Shown here: positions 43,687 to 51,758 of the stretch, one piece after another
Position numbering within the stretch: position 1 is the stretch's first letter
Layout of the letters: every line of letters begins with the position of its first letter
Assembly: GCF_000750635.1 (NCBI RefSeq)
Contig: NZ_CCDM010000006.1
Coordinates: forward strand, 248,001-312,000
DNA from: Oceanobacillus jeddahensis
GTDB taxonomy: Bacteria > Bacillota > Bacilli > Bacillales > Amphibacillaceae
Length of the DNA stretch: 64,000 nucleotides
Direction: 5' to 3'
Made by a program: the position numbers and the translations under genes
Notes under the pieces: model-generated
The model's input: the letters and a program-made list of their open reading frames with translations, nothing else
Told to the model about the DNA's origin: nothing
The model's database searches: none

Positions 43687-44637
43687 ATGGGAGCGGGACA
43701 TCATCATGATCATACGCATGGTGCCAATAAAAAAACTTTAGTCATCAGCTTTATTATTATTACCGTGTTTATGATTGTAGAAGTAATAGGCGGGATTCTT
43801 ACAAATAGTCTGGCTTTATTAGCCGATGCCGGTCACATGTTAAGTGATTCTATATCCTTACTTATTGCTCTGATAGCTTTTATATTAGGAGAAAGAGCTG
43901 CGAACCATGCTAAGACCTATGGATATAAACGCTTTGAAATTTTGGCAGCTATTTTGAATGGCGTCACCTTACTTGCAGTTTCACTATTTATTTTTTATGA
44001 AGCTTTTCAAAGATTAGTTGACCCGCCGGAAGTAGCGTCCACCGGTATGCTAGTTATTGCTTCAATTGGTTTAGTAGTCAATATTCTTGTAGCCTTTACC
44101 ATGTTACGCGGTGGAGATACGAAGGACAATTTGAATATGCGCGCAGCTTTCTTGCATGTTCTTGGTGATTTACTAGGTTCTGTCGGGGCGATTGCTGCGG
44201 CGCTTCTAATGATTTTCTTTCACTGGACATGGGCAGATACAGCAGCAAGTGTGTTGGTCGCAGTGCTGATTTTAATTAGCGGATGGCGTGTTACGAAGGA
44301 CTCTGTTCATATTTTGATGGAAGGAGCTCCGCTTAATGTTGATCTGAACGATGTTGTGAAGACTATCGAGCGTATTGAAGGCATTAGAGGTATCCATGAT
44401 TTACACGTATGGAGTATCACCAGCGGACAAAATGCACTTTCTTGTCATATTATTGTAGATGGCAACATGATGGTGGAGGAAAGTCAAGCGCTGCTTCGTG
44501 CAGTGGAAGAAGAGCTGCGAGAAAAGGAAATTGGTCACGTTACGATTCAGGTAGAAACCGATACGCACCCTCATAAAGATTCTATCCTATGCCACGCAGA
44601 ATATGATATTGACGCGGGGCATGGACATAGTCATTAA
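43687..44637 (+). CDS. czcD: Cation diffusion facilitator zinc exporter
   Basis: 316 aa, six membrane segments. Seen: His-rich start 'GHHHDHTHG', metal site of TM2 'LALLADAGHMLSDSISLLIA' (HxxxD), metal site of TM5 'AAFLHVLGDLLGSVGAIAAA' (HxxxD), cytoplasmic domain 'IRGIHDLHVWSITSGQNALS' and His-rich end 'GHGHSH'. Exports Zn2+ and related ions against protons. AAGGAGG precedes the ATG. Coupled with czrA. Confidence 0.93.
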   Translation: MGAGHHHDHTHGANKKTLVISFIIITVFMIVEVIGGILTNSLALLADAGHMLSDSISLLIALIAFILGERAANHAKTYGYKRFEILAAILNGVTLLAVSLFIFYEAFQRLVDPPEVASTGMLVIASIGLVVNILVAFTMLRGGDTKDNLNMRAAFLHVLGDLLGSVGAIAAALLMIFFHWTWADTAASVLVAVLILISGWRVTKDSVHILMEGAPLNVDLNDVVKTIERIEGIRGIHDLHVWSITSGQNALSCHIIVDGNMMVEESQALLRAVEEELREKEIGHVTIQVETDTHPHKDSILCHAEYDIDAGHGHSH

Positions 44638-44690
44638 CAACAAGAAGAAATTTAGTTATTATGAATATTTCGCTAAGAAAGTAAATAAAT

Positions 44691-44735
44691 AAGTCCCCTG
44701 TTTTTATACGGTGGTAGTACAACAGGGGACTTTTA
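44691..44735 (+). terminator. Terminator of czrA-czcD
   Basis: AAGTCCCCTGT / ACAGGGGACTT followed by TTT, about 55 nt after czcD; also usable by the convergent gene. Confidence 0.8.
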
Positions 44736-44763
44736 ACATTGGAATATGGTTATGAGAAGTGAA

Positions 44764-45138
44764 TTATTGAGGGTCAGGGTAGTAGCGGAGCTTTTTCTCA
44801 TGTTGTGCTGTTTTACTTAACAGAAAATCAGTTGTACTTTGTGTTTCTGTTAAATCTGCACGAACTCCGTCTATTTTTTTGCCTAAGTGTTCGAACCCTT
44901 TATCCATTCTGGCTTCTAATTCTGTTCGCATGTTGTCCATCTTGGAATCCATTTGCTCGAATCGCTTATCAACTTGTTCAAATCTTTTATCGATTTGTTC
45001 GAACCTTTCATCAATCTGTTCGAATCTTTTATCGATTTGCTCGAACCTTTCATCAATTTGCCCAAACCTTTTATCAATCTGTTTGGAATGAAGATCTAAA
45101 GCATGCAATATTTCTTTTAGCATCGTTTCTTGTTCCAT
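44764..45138 (-). CDS. Small coiled-coil protein with exact 7-residue repeats
   Basis: 124 aa, soluble, highly charged. Seen: after 'EILHALDLHSKQIDKRFGQ' the heptad F-E-Q-I-D-(K/E)-R repeats about six times (residues 25-65), changing to 'MDSKMDNMRTELEARMD' and 'DGVRADLTETQSTTDFLLSK'. This predicts one long coiled coil. The DNA shows the same as a tandem 21-bp repeat (about 44950-45075). ATG 45138 has AAAGGAGGTG. No enzyme motif. Similar proteins in Bacillaceae are annotated only as coiled-coil or DUF proteins; a phage-tail-like or structural role is possible but unsupported. Confidence 0.8.
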   Translation of the reverse strand: MEQETMLKEILHALDLHSKQIDKRFGQIDERFEQIDKRFEQIDERFEQIDKRFEQVDKRFEQMDSKMDNMRTELEARMDKGFEHLGKKIDGVRADLTETQSTTDFLLSKTAQHEKKLRYYPDPQ

Positions 45139-45245
45139 TGCTTTCACCTCCTTTTTCAATAGTATAAATGAATCTTAATAGGTTGGAAAGTGTTTGAGAA
45201 AAATAATTCAGGTCGAGTTCAGTCATATTGTTACATAGATAGTCT

Positions 45246-45640
45246 TTAAGAATGAATACTCCCACCACTTAATTTCTAAAGAAATTTGAAGTGGGGGTTT
45301 CTGGGGTGTCGACTTTCAAGATACCGATTAACCACCAGTGGAGTTGACACATTGGTGTGCTAAAAACACCCAACCCCGCTATCCCATTGGTCCTGCCTCC
45401 TGAGACTACTTTTCAGCCTATATGAGGTTCACACGTTTGTGTGCCATGGCTGACATGTTTGGCTTGAACATTTTACGTGGCAAAGCAACGATTCTTGCCA
45501 CAACCTGCTATGTTCAGTTTTCAAAGAGCGTCTTTCAAGGACATTATATTTCGCGAACAAACGTTTGTAAATGCAAAAGACTATTCACCTCCTACCTACT
45601 CATCGGGTTTCACCCTGCACATTCCGACGTACAATGGTTT
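45246..45640 (-). ncRNA. Orphan omegaRNA-like IS605 right end, no tnpB attached
   Basis: On the minus strand the segment ends with a hairpin CCCCCACTT ... AAGTGGTGGGAG (45254-45293) and then TATTCATTC. This mirrors the right end after tnpB at 54290-54345 (CTCCATCTT ... AAGGTGGAG then TAGTTCAAAG). Upstream of it lies about 330 nt of sequence rich in short inverted repeats (for example CAAAGCAACGATTCTTGCC, GGTTGGGTGTTTTTAGCAC) but without an open frame. I read it as the structured RNA/right-end part of a TnpB- or IscB-type element whose nuclease gene is gone. Covariance search is needed. Confidence 0.45.
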
Positions 45641-45858
45641 TTTGATGGGGCGAGTAATCGCAGCAATGTTGTCAGGTTAGTGAATTTCATTAAGATTATG
45701 TTTGATACTGGTAGATTGCAATAAGGCTAACTAGCGGAGTGTTTTTCCGCAGCGGTCGTATTAACCTGACAACATTGGTAATCGCAGCCCCAGCCCTAGT
45801 CCCAGGACGTACTAGTGCAGACTTTGCAATGTTAGCCTGCCTTAAGGTTGGGAGTCCT
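45641..45858 (-). repeat. Two-hairpin repeat fragment split by a MITE-like element
   Basis: Minus-oriented core GGGGCGAGTAATCGCAG, an insertion at 45664-45777, then GTAATCGCAGCCCCAG, CAGGACGTACTAGTGCAGAC and a remnant near the arm. The hairpin-1 part is missing. Confidence 0.7.
45664..45777 (-). mobile_element. MITE-like element, second copy
   Basis: 114 bp with perfect 16-bp inverted ends CAATGTTGTCAGGTTA / TAACCTGACAACATTG. It is flanked by exact 10-bp repeats gtaatcgcag (45654-45663, 45778-45787), the complement of the site used by the 27328 copy. Its right-hand 40 bp match the left end of that copy in inverse orientation. Confidence 0.8.
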
Positions 45859-46101
45859 CTCGCCTAATAAAGATAGAAAGTAATTATTTTCGACAAAGAG
45901 GAGGTTAAATCTAAAGAAGACAGAAACCTTTACGTGCTGACAAAGAATTGCATTCATATCTGCTGCAGATTTATCTAACGTTAAATAAGGGTATAATAGA
46001 GTAAGGGTTTTTATAATAATCAGTTCTTAATGAAAGGTGTTATTTTTGTAGAATTGGTTAAATCACGAATAATATTCTACATTTGTGGAGGAGTGATAAC
46101 C
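45859..46101. other. Intergenic stretch upstream of the metallophosphatase
   Basis: No recognised RNA or gene. Contains promoter-like AT-rich sequence (for example TATAAT near 45991) before the GTG start at 46102. Confidence 0.4.
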
Positions 46102-46827
46102 GTGACAAATAAAAGAATTCTTACGATCAGTGATGTTCATGGCTGCTATGATGAGCTTGAGCAGCTATTACAATTAAATAATTATCATCCAGAGGAAGAT
46201 CAGCTTATTTTGCTTGGAGACTATATCGATAGAGGGCCTGAGCCAAAGCGTACGGTGGCTTACATTATGAAACTGGTAGAAGAAGGAGCTGTTGCACTAC
46301 GGGGGAATCATGACCAGATGTTTCTGGAGTGTATATTCAGTAACAATCCAGATAAGGAGAGGCGTTATTTGATCAACGGAGGGATGGATACGTTGGAGTC
46401 TTATGCGGGGGAAGAATTTTTCCCAGCTAATGCTACAGGGGAACATTTACAGGCAGCTAAAGAACAAATCAAAGAAAACAACAGCGATCATTTAGAATTT
46501 CTGTCCAACTTGCCATATTATTATGAAACGGAAAATCATCTCTTTGTTCATGCTGGTATTGATCCATCATTAAAGGATTGGAAAGACACTCCTGATTTCG
46601 ATAAAATATGGATTCGTCATGAATTTTTAGGGTTTGACCATCCACATGATTTTACAGTTGTGCATGGGCATACACCGACACAGTTTATTCGTGGCACAAA
46701 TGATAATAGCATTTTTTTTGGAAATAAAAAAATTGGGATTGATGGCGCTTGTGCTTATGGAGGCAGGTTAAACTGTTTAATCATTACAGAAGATTCTTAC
46801 GAGACAACATATATCAATCATGAATAA
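46102..46827 (+). CDS. Metallophosphoesterase, PrpE/ApaH-like serine-threonine phosphatase type
   Basis: 241 aa. Seen: the phosphoesterase motifs 'ILTISDVHGCYDELEQLL' (DxH), 'LILLGDYIDRGPEPKRTV' (GDxxDRG), 'VALRGNHDQMFLE' (GNHD), 'HLFVHAGIDPS' and 'FTVVHGHTPTQF' (GH). Binuclear metal enzyme acting on phosphoproteins or dinucleoside tetraphosphates. GTG 46102 with GGAGGAGTG is the likely start; the 24 codons upstream are not conserved in character. Stands alone. Confidence 0.9.
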   Translation: MTNKRILTISDVHGCYDELEQLLQLNNYHPEEDQLILLGDYIDRGPEPKRTVAYIMKLVEEGAVALRGNHDQMFLECIFSNNPDKERRYLINGGMDTLESYAGEEFFPANATGEHLQAAKEQIKENNSDHLEFLSNLPYYYETENHLFVHAGIDPSLKDWKDTPDFDKIWIRHEFLGFDHPHDFTVVHGHTPTQFIRGTNDNSIFFGNKKIGIDGACAYGGRLNCLIITEDSYETTYINHE

Positions 46828-46972
46828 GAGTAAATCTGCAGCAAGGTCTGAGAGATGCGAATATCCATGGGTTTCGAAAGCTGCGAGAAGTATTTATTTA
46901 ACCAGCTTATATCTGAAAAAATTTTTTATAAAGAAGATTCAAAGGAGTTAATTAAAATGAAATTATATAAAA

Positions 46973-47002
46973 AGCAGCAACTTCTTTATAATAGTTGCTG
47001 CT
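46973..47002 (+). terminator. Hairpin, possible terminator
   Basis: AGCAGCAAC / GTTGCTGCT (46973-46981, 46994-47002) followed by TTCTT. Between the metallophosphatase and the convergent L7/L12-like gene. Confidence 0.5.
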
Positions 47003-47051
47003 TCTTATTACTATAAAAACTCTTCGGGTCCAGTAATCAGGTAATTGATGT

Positions 47052-47477
47052 CTAGATGCCTGCTTTTTTGAATTTATCAACAAAATCCTTTGCTTTTTCA
47101 AAATTTAATCCGCTGCGATCCTGCACGTACTTTACAGCTTTATGCTCATCTGCATTATTTTCAAGCATATCCTTTAAATGGTTTACGACTTCCGGGTCTT
47201 CTAATTTTAGATATGGAGAGTCCGTATTTTTTACATATCTTTGTAATTCGAAAAAGCCCATACCCGTTTCTTGCCGCACATATTTCATGATTCGTATATA
47301 TTTGAAAGGAGATGCGTTATTTTTATTGTTTTCAATCATTTCTTCAGCTTCTAAAATGACCTCGAACGGATCCCTTTGTGATTGGGATGGATTGAATTTA
47401 TTTCTTTTGCGTAAAAATAATAAATAGATAATTCCTGCAACGATAATAATGATCAAAAAGATTTGTACAAAAAGCAC
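47052..47477 (-). CDS. Membrane-anchored protein with two L7/L12-like C-terminal motifs (paralogue 1)
   Basis: 141 aa. Seen: one N-terminal membrane helix 'FVQIFLIIIIVAGIIYLLFL' followed by RKR (N-out/C-in), then a polar linker and two copies of a helix-turn motif, 'RIMKYVRQETGMGFFELQRY' and 'KAVKYVQDRSGLNFEKAKDF'. Each resembles the K-x-V-R-E-x-T-G-L-G-L-x-E-A-K-x-x-V signature of the ribosomal L7/L12 C-terminal domain. A paralogue lies at 52275. Start ATG 47477 with GGAGGGTT. Function unknown; the motif may mediate protein binding at the membrane. Confidence 0.75.
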   Translation of the reverse strand: MLFVQIFLIIIIVAGIIYLLFLRKRNKFNPSQSQRDPFEVILEAEEMIENNKNNASPFKYIRIMKYVRQETGMGFFELQRYVKNTDSPYLKLEDPEVVNHLKDMLENNADEHKAVKYVQDRSGLNFEKAKDFVDKFKKAGI

Positions 47478-47828
47478 ATGTAACCCTCCTTCCGTAAATA
47501 CTTTGTTTTATTATAGCATAAAAGCAATTATCTTTTATTCATTTATAAAGTGAAACTTTGCTGTGACGGAGATTACTGCCACATCAAGGTCGCTGAGAGT
47601 TCCGTAAAAGCATATGCCTAAGGGCAGGGCCATAGTACGGCCTTCATTGCTATTTACTTAGTCTGGAAAGGTTTGCAAATAGAAAAACATTTGATATAAT
47701 GGAACAAACGTTCTTTTGAGCTTTTTTTATTGTTATAAATAATTATATCTAAAGTTGTCAATTTTACGCTTTAATATAAATATCTTTACATTATAACAAG
47801 CAATTTGTTGAAGAGAGAGGTGAGTCCA
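47478..47828. other. Intergenic stretch with repeat fragment
   Basis: From about 47548 (TAAAGTGAAACTTTGCTGTG) to 47640 there is a degenerate minus-oriented fragment of the dispersed repeat. The rest is AT-rich and probably carries the rarA promoter (TTATAT region near 47780). No gene seen. Confidence 0.45.
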
Positions 47829-49151
47829 ATGAAACAGGAATCGCTTTTTGCAGAGGATAATAAAAGAAATTCCCCGCTTGCCAGCCGTGTCCGTCCCGGC
47901 ACACTGGATGAATTTGTCGGGCAGCAGCATTTATTGGCGCGGGGGAAGGTGCTGCGTGAATTTATCGAAAATGATCAGGTGACTTCGATTATTTTTTGGG
48001 GACCGCCCGGTGTTGGCAAAACTACATTGGCTGAAATTATTGCCCATAAGACAGAATCAAAATTTATTAACCTGTCTGCAGTAAACAGCAGTATCAGGGA
48101 CATCAAAAATTTAATGAAGGAAGCTGAAACAAGGCGTGATCTCGGTGAAAAAACCATTATTTTTATTGATGAAATACACCGGTTTAACAAAGCGCAGCAG
48201 GATGCTTTTCTGCCTTATGTAGAAAATGGCAGTATTATTTTAATCGGAGCAACAACAGAGAATCCTTCTTTTGAAGTAAATGCAGCATTGTTATCGAGAA
48301 GTAAGGTTTTTGTTTTAAACCAACTGGAAATGTCTGATATAGTCAACCTTTTAAAAAATGCAATAAACCATCCGTATGGTTTTGGAGATAAGGATATTCA
48401 TATAACCGAACAAAGCTTAGAGGCGATTGCGAAGTTTGCTAATGGAGATGCAAGGAGTGCCTTAAATACGTTAGAAATGGCGGTGTTAAACAGCGGTACA
48501 AACGCTGAAGGCATTTATATCAATGAGTCGAATCTGGAACAGCTGATTAACCGCACCTCTTTTTTATATGATAAAAGCGGGGAAGAACATTATAATATCA
48601 TTTCTGCTTTGCATAAATCGATGCGGAACAGTGATGTGGATGCGGCAATTTATTGGATGTCCAGGATGCTTGAATCCGGAGAGGATCCAATCTATATTGC
48701 CAGAAGGTTAATTCGTTTCGCGAGTGAAGATATTGGTTTAGCTGATACGCGTGCGTTGACAATTACTACAGATGTATTTCAGGCTTGCCGTTATATCGGA
48801 ATGCCGGAATGTGATGTCCATCTTACAGAAGCTGTCATCTATTTGTCACTGGCACCAAAATCAAATGCGGTGTATTATGCACGGCAGAAAGCGAAAAAAG
48901 ATGTAAAGGAATCGATCAATGAACCTGTACCTTTACAAATAAGAAATGCACCGACAGAATTAATGAAAGAACTCGATTACGGAAAGGGCTATCAGTATGC
49001 ACATGATGAAAAAGAAAAATTAACAACAATGAAAACTATGCCGCCTTCTTTGGAGGGGCAGCAGTACTATTACCCGACGGAGCAAGGGCATGAGAAAAAA
49101 TTTAAAGAAAGATTAAATTACGTGAAAGAATGGCAGGAAAGGAATAATTAA
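47829..49151 (+). CDS. rarA: Replication-associated recombination protein RarA (MgsA)
   Basis: 440 aa AAA+ ATPase that acts at stalled replication forks. Seen: 'SLFAEDNKRNSPLASRVRPG' then 'TLDEFVGQQHLLARGKVLRE', Walker A 'IIFWGPPGVGKTTLAEIIAH', Walker B 'TIIFIDEIHRFNKAQQDAFL', sensor 1 'ILIGATTENPSFEVNAALLS' and C-terminal 'EDPIYIARRLIRFASEDIGL' and 'YLSLAPKSNAVYYARQKAKK'. ATG 47829 with AGAGAGGTG; the TTG at 47805 is less likely. Conserved housekeeping gene, intact. Confidence 0.95.
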   Translation: MKQESLFAEDNKRNSPLASRVRPGTLDEFVGQQHLLARGKVLREFIENDQVTSIIFWGPPGVGKTTLAEIIAHKTESKFINLSAVNSSIRDIKNLMKEAETRRDLGEKTIIFIDEIHRFNKAQQDAFLPYVENGSIILIGATTENPSFEVNAALLSRSKVFVLNQLEMSDIVNLLKNAINHPYGFGDKDIHITEQSLEAIAKFANGDARSALNTLEMAVLNSGTNAEGIYINESNLEQLINRTSFLYDKSGEEHYNIISALHKSMRNSDVDAAIYWMSRMLESGEDPIYIARRLIRFASEDIGLADTRALTITTDVFQACRYIGMPECDVHLTEAVIYLSLAPKSNAVYYARQKAKKDVKESINEPVPLQIRNAPTELMKELDYGKGYQYAHDEKEKLTTMKTMPPSLEGQQYYYPTEQGHEKKFKERLNYVKEWQERNN

Positions 49152-49325
49152 GAGCTCAGCTGATGAAGGGATGAAAGAATTCTGACTGGAAGATGAAAAA
49201 TAAGCGTGGTATTTTAACTAAAACCATGCTATACTTTATTTTGCGATGAGCTGATTTGCGTAAGTCGAGAGACAATGTACGTATGCAGATGTGAACTGCA
49301 TGTTCTTTCGCCGCAAATTTCGAAA

Positions 49326-49360
49326 AGAAAGGCATCCGTATCTCATACGGATGCCTTTCT
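49326..49360. terminator. Bidirectional terminator
   Basis: A 15-bp perfect inverted repeat, AGAAAGGCATCCGTA / TACGGATGCCTTTCT, with a 5-nt loop, between rarA and the convergent PAP2 gene. Confidence 0.88.
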
Positions 49361-49365
49361 TCGTA

Positions 49366-50070
49366 TTATCTTGCTCTTTTGAAGGCCTGGCTATGATCAG
49401 CCAAATGAAGTTTCTGAAGCAGCTGACGAAGCGGCTCACGAACAAGCAAATAGATACCTATGGAAATAAATACAGCAGCTAAACCATATACAAATCCAGC
49501 AAGCACATCTGTTGGGAAATGAATGCCTAAATAAATTCTCGTAAACAATATAAAACCAATCCAAATAAGTGTGATAAAGCCGATAATTATTTTTTTCCAA
49601 ACCTGATAGACAGCAAGAATAAGTACCATACCGATAAAGCCATAGAAAATCGTCGTTGCTGTGGCATGTCCACTTGGAAAGCTTTCATTCGTTTTTTCAA
49701 TAAGCTGTAAGAAAGCAGGACGATCACGGTCAACGATTTTCTTTAACACTTTTCCGCCAATTGCTGCACAGAAAAGAATCGTACCGCCAAACCATAATCC
49801 TTCTGCAAATTTACGTTTGAAAAATAATACAATACAAATAATGATTGTCATGGCGATAACAGCTTTCATGCTTCCCAGTTCTGTCATAAACATAATAAAG
49901 GATGTTTTCCCTTCAGAGATAGTTCCCTGAATCCGTTCGATCCATGATAAATCAAAGGAATGGATCCAACTGTTTTCAAAATATATCCCCCAGGTGATGA
50001 CACCGAATAATAATAAAAATATAATACCTGTTAATAAAAAAGAAACAGGATGCAATCTTTGAGACTTCAA
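49366..50070 (-). CDS. PAP2-family membrane phosphatase
   Basis: 234 aa, about six membrane segments. Seen: the three PAP2 motifs 'KVLKKIVDRDRPAF' (KxxxxxxRP), 'FPSGHATATTIFYGFIGMVL' (PSGH) and 'FTRIYLGIHFPTDVLAGFVY' (RxxxxxHxxxD). Acts on lipid phosphates, probably phosphatidylglycerol phosphate or undecaprenyl diphosphate; which one cannot be told. TTG start at 50070 with AAGGAAGG upstream. Confidence 0.9.
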   Translation of the reverse strand: MKSQRLHPVSFLLTGIIFLLLFGVITWGIYFENSWIHSFDLSWIERIQGTISEGKTSFIMFMTELGSMKAVIAMTIIICIVLFFKRKFAEGLWFGGTILFCAAIGGKVLKKIVDRDRPAFLQLIEKTNESFPSGHATATTIFYGFIGMVLILAVYQVWKKIIIGFITLIWIGFILFTRIYLGIHFPTDVLAGFVYGLAAVFISIGIYLLVREPLRQLLQKLHLADHSQAFKRAR

Positions 50071-50261
50071 AACGATAACCTTCCTTCTCTCTATGTTTTC
50101 ATTTATCCATTTATTTAAATATCAAATTTTCATTGTACATAATAACAAGCTTTTTTGCATGGAAAAAAACAAAAAAGTTATGTTTAACCTATTAAATAGA
50201 AAGGAAAAGATACATAAAGGTTTATTTTGTTAATATAAGTAACTCCAGGGAGGAAATAAAA

Positions 50262-51275
50262 ATGACACAAGAACAGTTAATACTTCAAGAGCGTCCAAAT
50301 GGACTGCCGGACGAAAATACATTTCAATTTAAAAAAGTGGAAATCGGAGAACCGCAGGAAGGCGAGCTGCTGCTTAAAACGTTGTACGTATCTGTAGACC
50401 CTTATATGCGTGGGAGAATGTCGGATGGTCCATCCTACGCAGCTCCTTTTGAAGTAGGGGAGCCATTAAAGGGTGCAGTAGTAAGTCAGGTAGTCCAATC
50501 GAACAGCAGTGATTTTGAAAAAGGCGACCTGGTAACAGGCGCACTCGATTTTCAAGAATACAATGTTGTTAAAGAAAATAAAGTGAGGAAGGTTAATGCA
50601 AAAGGAATGAAACCTTCCAATGCACTGAGTGTGTTAGGAATGCCTGCGCTCACCGCCTATTTTGGAATGATGCATATTGGTGAGCCTAAAAAAGGAGAGA
50701 CTGTTGTTGTATCCGGAGCAGCAGGAGCTGTTGGACAGGTTGCTGGACAGTTAGCTAAAAAAGAAGGAGCCCGGGTTGTGGGAATTGTTGGATCAGAGAA
50801 AAAAGCTGCTTACATTACAGAAACACTCGGACTTGATGCAGCTGTTGAATATAAAAAAGGAAATATCAGCGAGCAGCTGAAAGAAGCATGCCCGGATGGA
50901 ATTGATGTCTACTATGAAAATGTCGGCGGGGAAATTTCAGATGCTGTCTGGCCTTTATTAAATGTGTTTGCCCGCGTACCTGTATGTGGTGCTATTTCTG
51001 CCTATAATTTAGAAGAAGGAGAAAAAGACATTGGTCTGCGTGTCCAGCAATTCCTTATTAAATCACGTGTAAAAATGCAGGGTCTGCTGGTTGGAGATTT
51101 TGCCGACCACTATGATGAAGCTTATCAGGCATTGGAAGAAGCCGTTTCTAATGGTGAATTGAAATTTGAGGAAACCATTCAAGAAGGATTTCATGCCATT
51201 CCGGATGCATTTTTAGGGTTGTTTTCCGGAGAGAATATAGGAAAGCAGCTTGTGAAAGTTGCTGACAAAGAATAA
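50262..51275 (+). CDS. Zinc-independent MDR-family NADP-dependent oxidoreductase, YfmJ-like
   Basis: 337 aa. Seen: N-terminal 'LILQERPNGLPDENTFQFKK', 'LYVSVDPYMRGRMSD', cofactor motif 'ETVVVSGAAGAVGQVAGQLA' (AxxGxVG), 'VGIVGSEKKAAYITETLGLD', 'GIDVYYENVGGEISDAV' and 'LLVGDFADHYDEAYQALEEA'. The family (leukotriene-B4/prostaglandin reductase type) reduces enones and quinones. The catalytic zinc ligands of alcohol dehydrogenases are absent. CAGGGAGG precedes the ATG. Monocistronic with its own terminator. Confidence 0.92.
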   Translation: MTQEQLILQERPNGLPDENTFQFKKVEIGEPQEGELLLKTLYVSVDPYMRGRMSDGPSYAAPFEVGEPLKGAVVSQVVQSNSSDFEKGDLVTGALDFQEYNVVKENKVRKVNAKGMKPSNALSVLGMPALTAYFGMMHIGEPKKGETVVVSGAAGAVGQVAGQLAKKEGARVVGIVGSEKKAAYITETLGLDAAVEYKKGNISEQLKEACPDGIDVYYENVGGEISDAVWPLLNVFARVPVCGAISAYNLEEGEKDIGLRVQQFLIKSRVKMQGLLVGDFADHYDEAYQALEEAVSNGELKFEETIQEGFHAIPDAFLGLFSGENIGKQLVKVADKE

Positions 51276-51282
51276 GTCTTTA

Positions 51283-51325
51283 GAAAAAGCCGCTTCATTC
51301 ATGCGTTGAATAAGCGGCTTTCTCA
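51283..51325 (+). terminator. Terminator after YfmJ-like gene
   Basis: AAAGCCGCTT (51286-51295) / AAGCGGCTTT (51312-51321), T-rich after the stem. Confidence 0.8.
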
Positions 51326-51377
51326 TTAAAAATTGGATTTAATAGACAACATTATCAGAAACGGAAATGCTGTACTA

Positions 51378-51599
51378 TTTTATCCCGGAGAACCGCCCGT
51401 AAAACTCCCGCCACAAAATAAAGAGCGAAAATAAATTAATTTAGGCGGGAGATAACGGGCGTTAACTCCCTGAATCACTTAGGCTAATTCAGTGGGAGAA
51501 TGAAGGAAGCAGACTAAGTTCGCGACGTCCTGTCGCAACGTCTGTACTAGCACATCCTGTGCGTCGAAAAACTCCCACTGAATGAAGTTTCGTTTTATA
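51378..51599 (+). repeat. Two-hairpin repeat, best full copy
   Basis: 222 bp, intergenic. Hairpin 1: CGCCCGTAAAACTCCCGCC pairs with GGCGGGAGATAACGGGCG across an AT-rich loop. Hairpin 2: ATTCAGTGGGAG pairs with CTCCCACTGAAT across about 75 bp that include GTTCGCGACGTCCTG. Ends TTTTATCCCGG and TTCGTTTTAT. This copy lacks the GACTGCGATTACTCG core found in others. Confidence 0.85.
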
Positions 51600-51758
51600 G
51601 ATAAGTTTCTTCCTTTACCAGCAAGATAAAAATAAACGTTATGATATGCTTATACGACTGTATTAATCAATTTCTATATGAATTATTTTATTTATGTCAA
51701 ATCGTAAAAGAATGAATAATCCAATTTTGGGCATTATTTTATTTTGAAGCATAAGCTG
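51600..51758. other. AT-rich spacer
   Basis: No gene or hairpin recognised between the repeat and the Nudix gene. Confidence 0.4.

Noticed and set aside
44950..45075. CRISPR-like periodicity
   Set aside because: Period is 21 bp with no unique spacers; it is a coding heptad repeat.
44879..45091. Plus-strand frames of repeated Leu/Ser/Cys residues
   Set aside because: Shadow of the 21-bp tandem repeat that codes for the coiled-coil protein on the minus strand.
45422..45724. 100-codon plus-strand frame
   Set aside because: Lies antisense across the omegaRNA-like segment and the MITE, with no protein-like conservation or ribosome site.
46957..47016. 19-codon frame with AAAGGAG upstream
   Set aside because: The frame consists largely of the terminator hairpin; probably not a gene, although the ribosome-like site is good.
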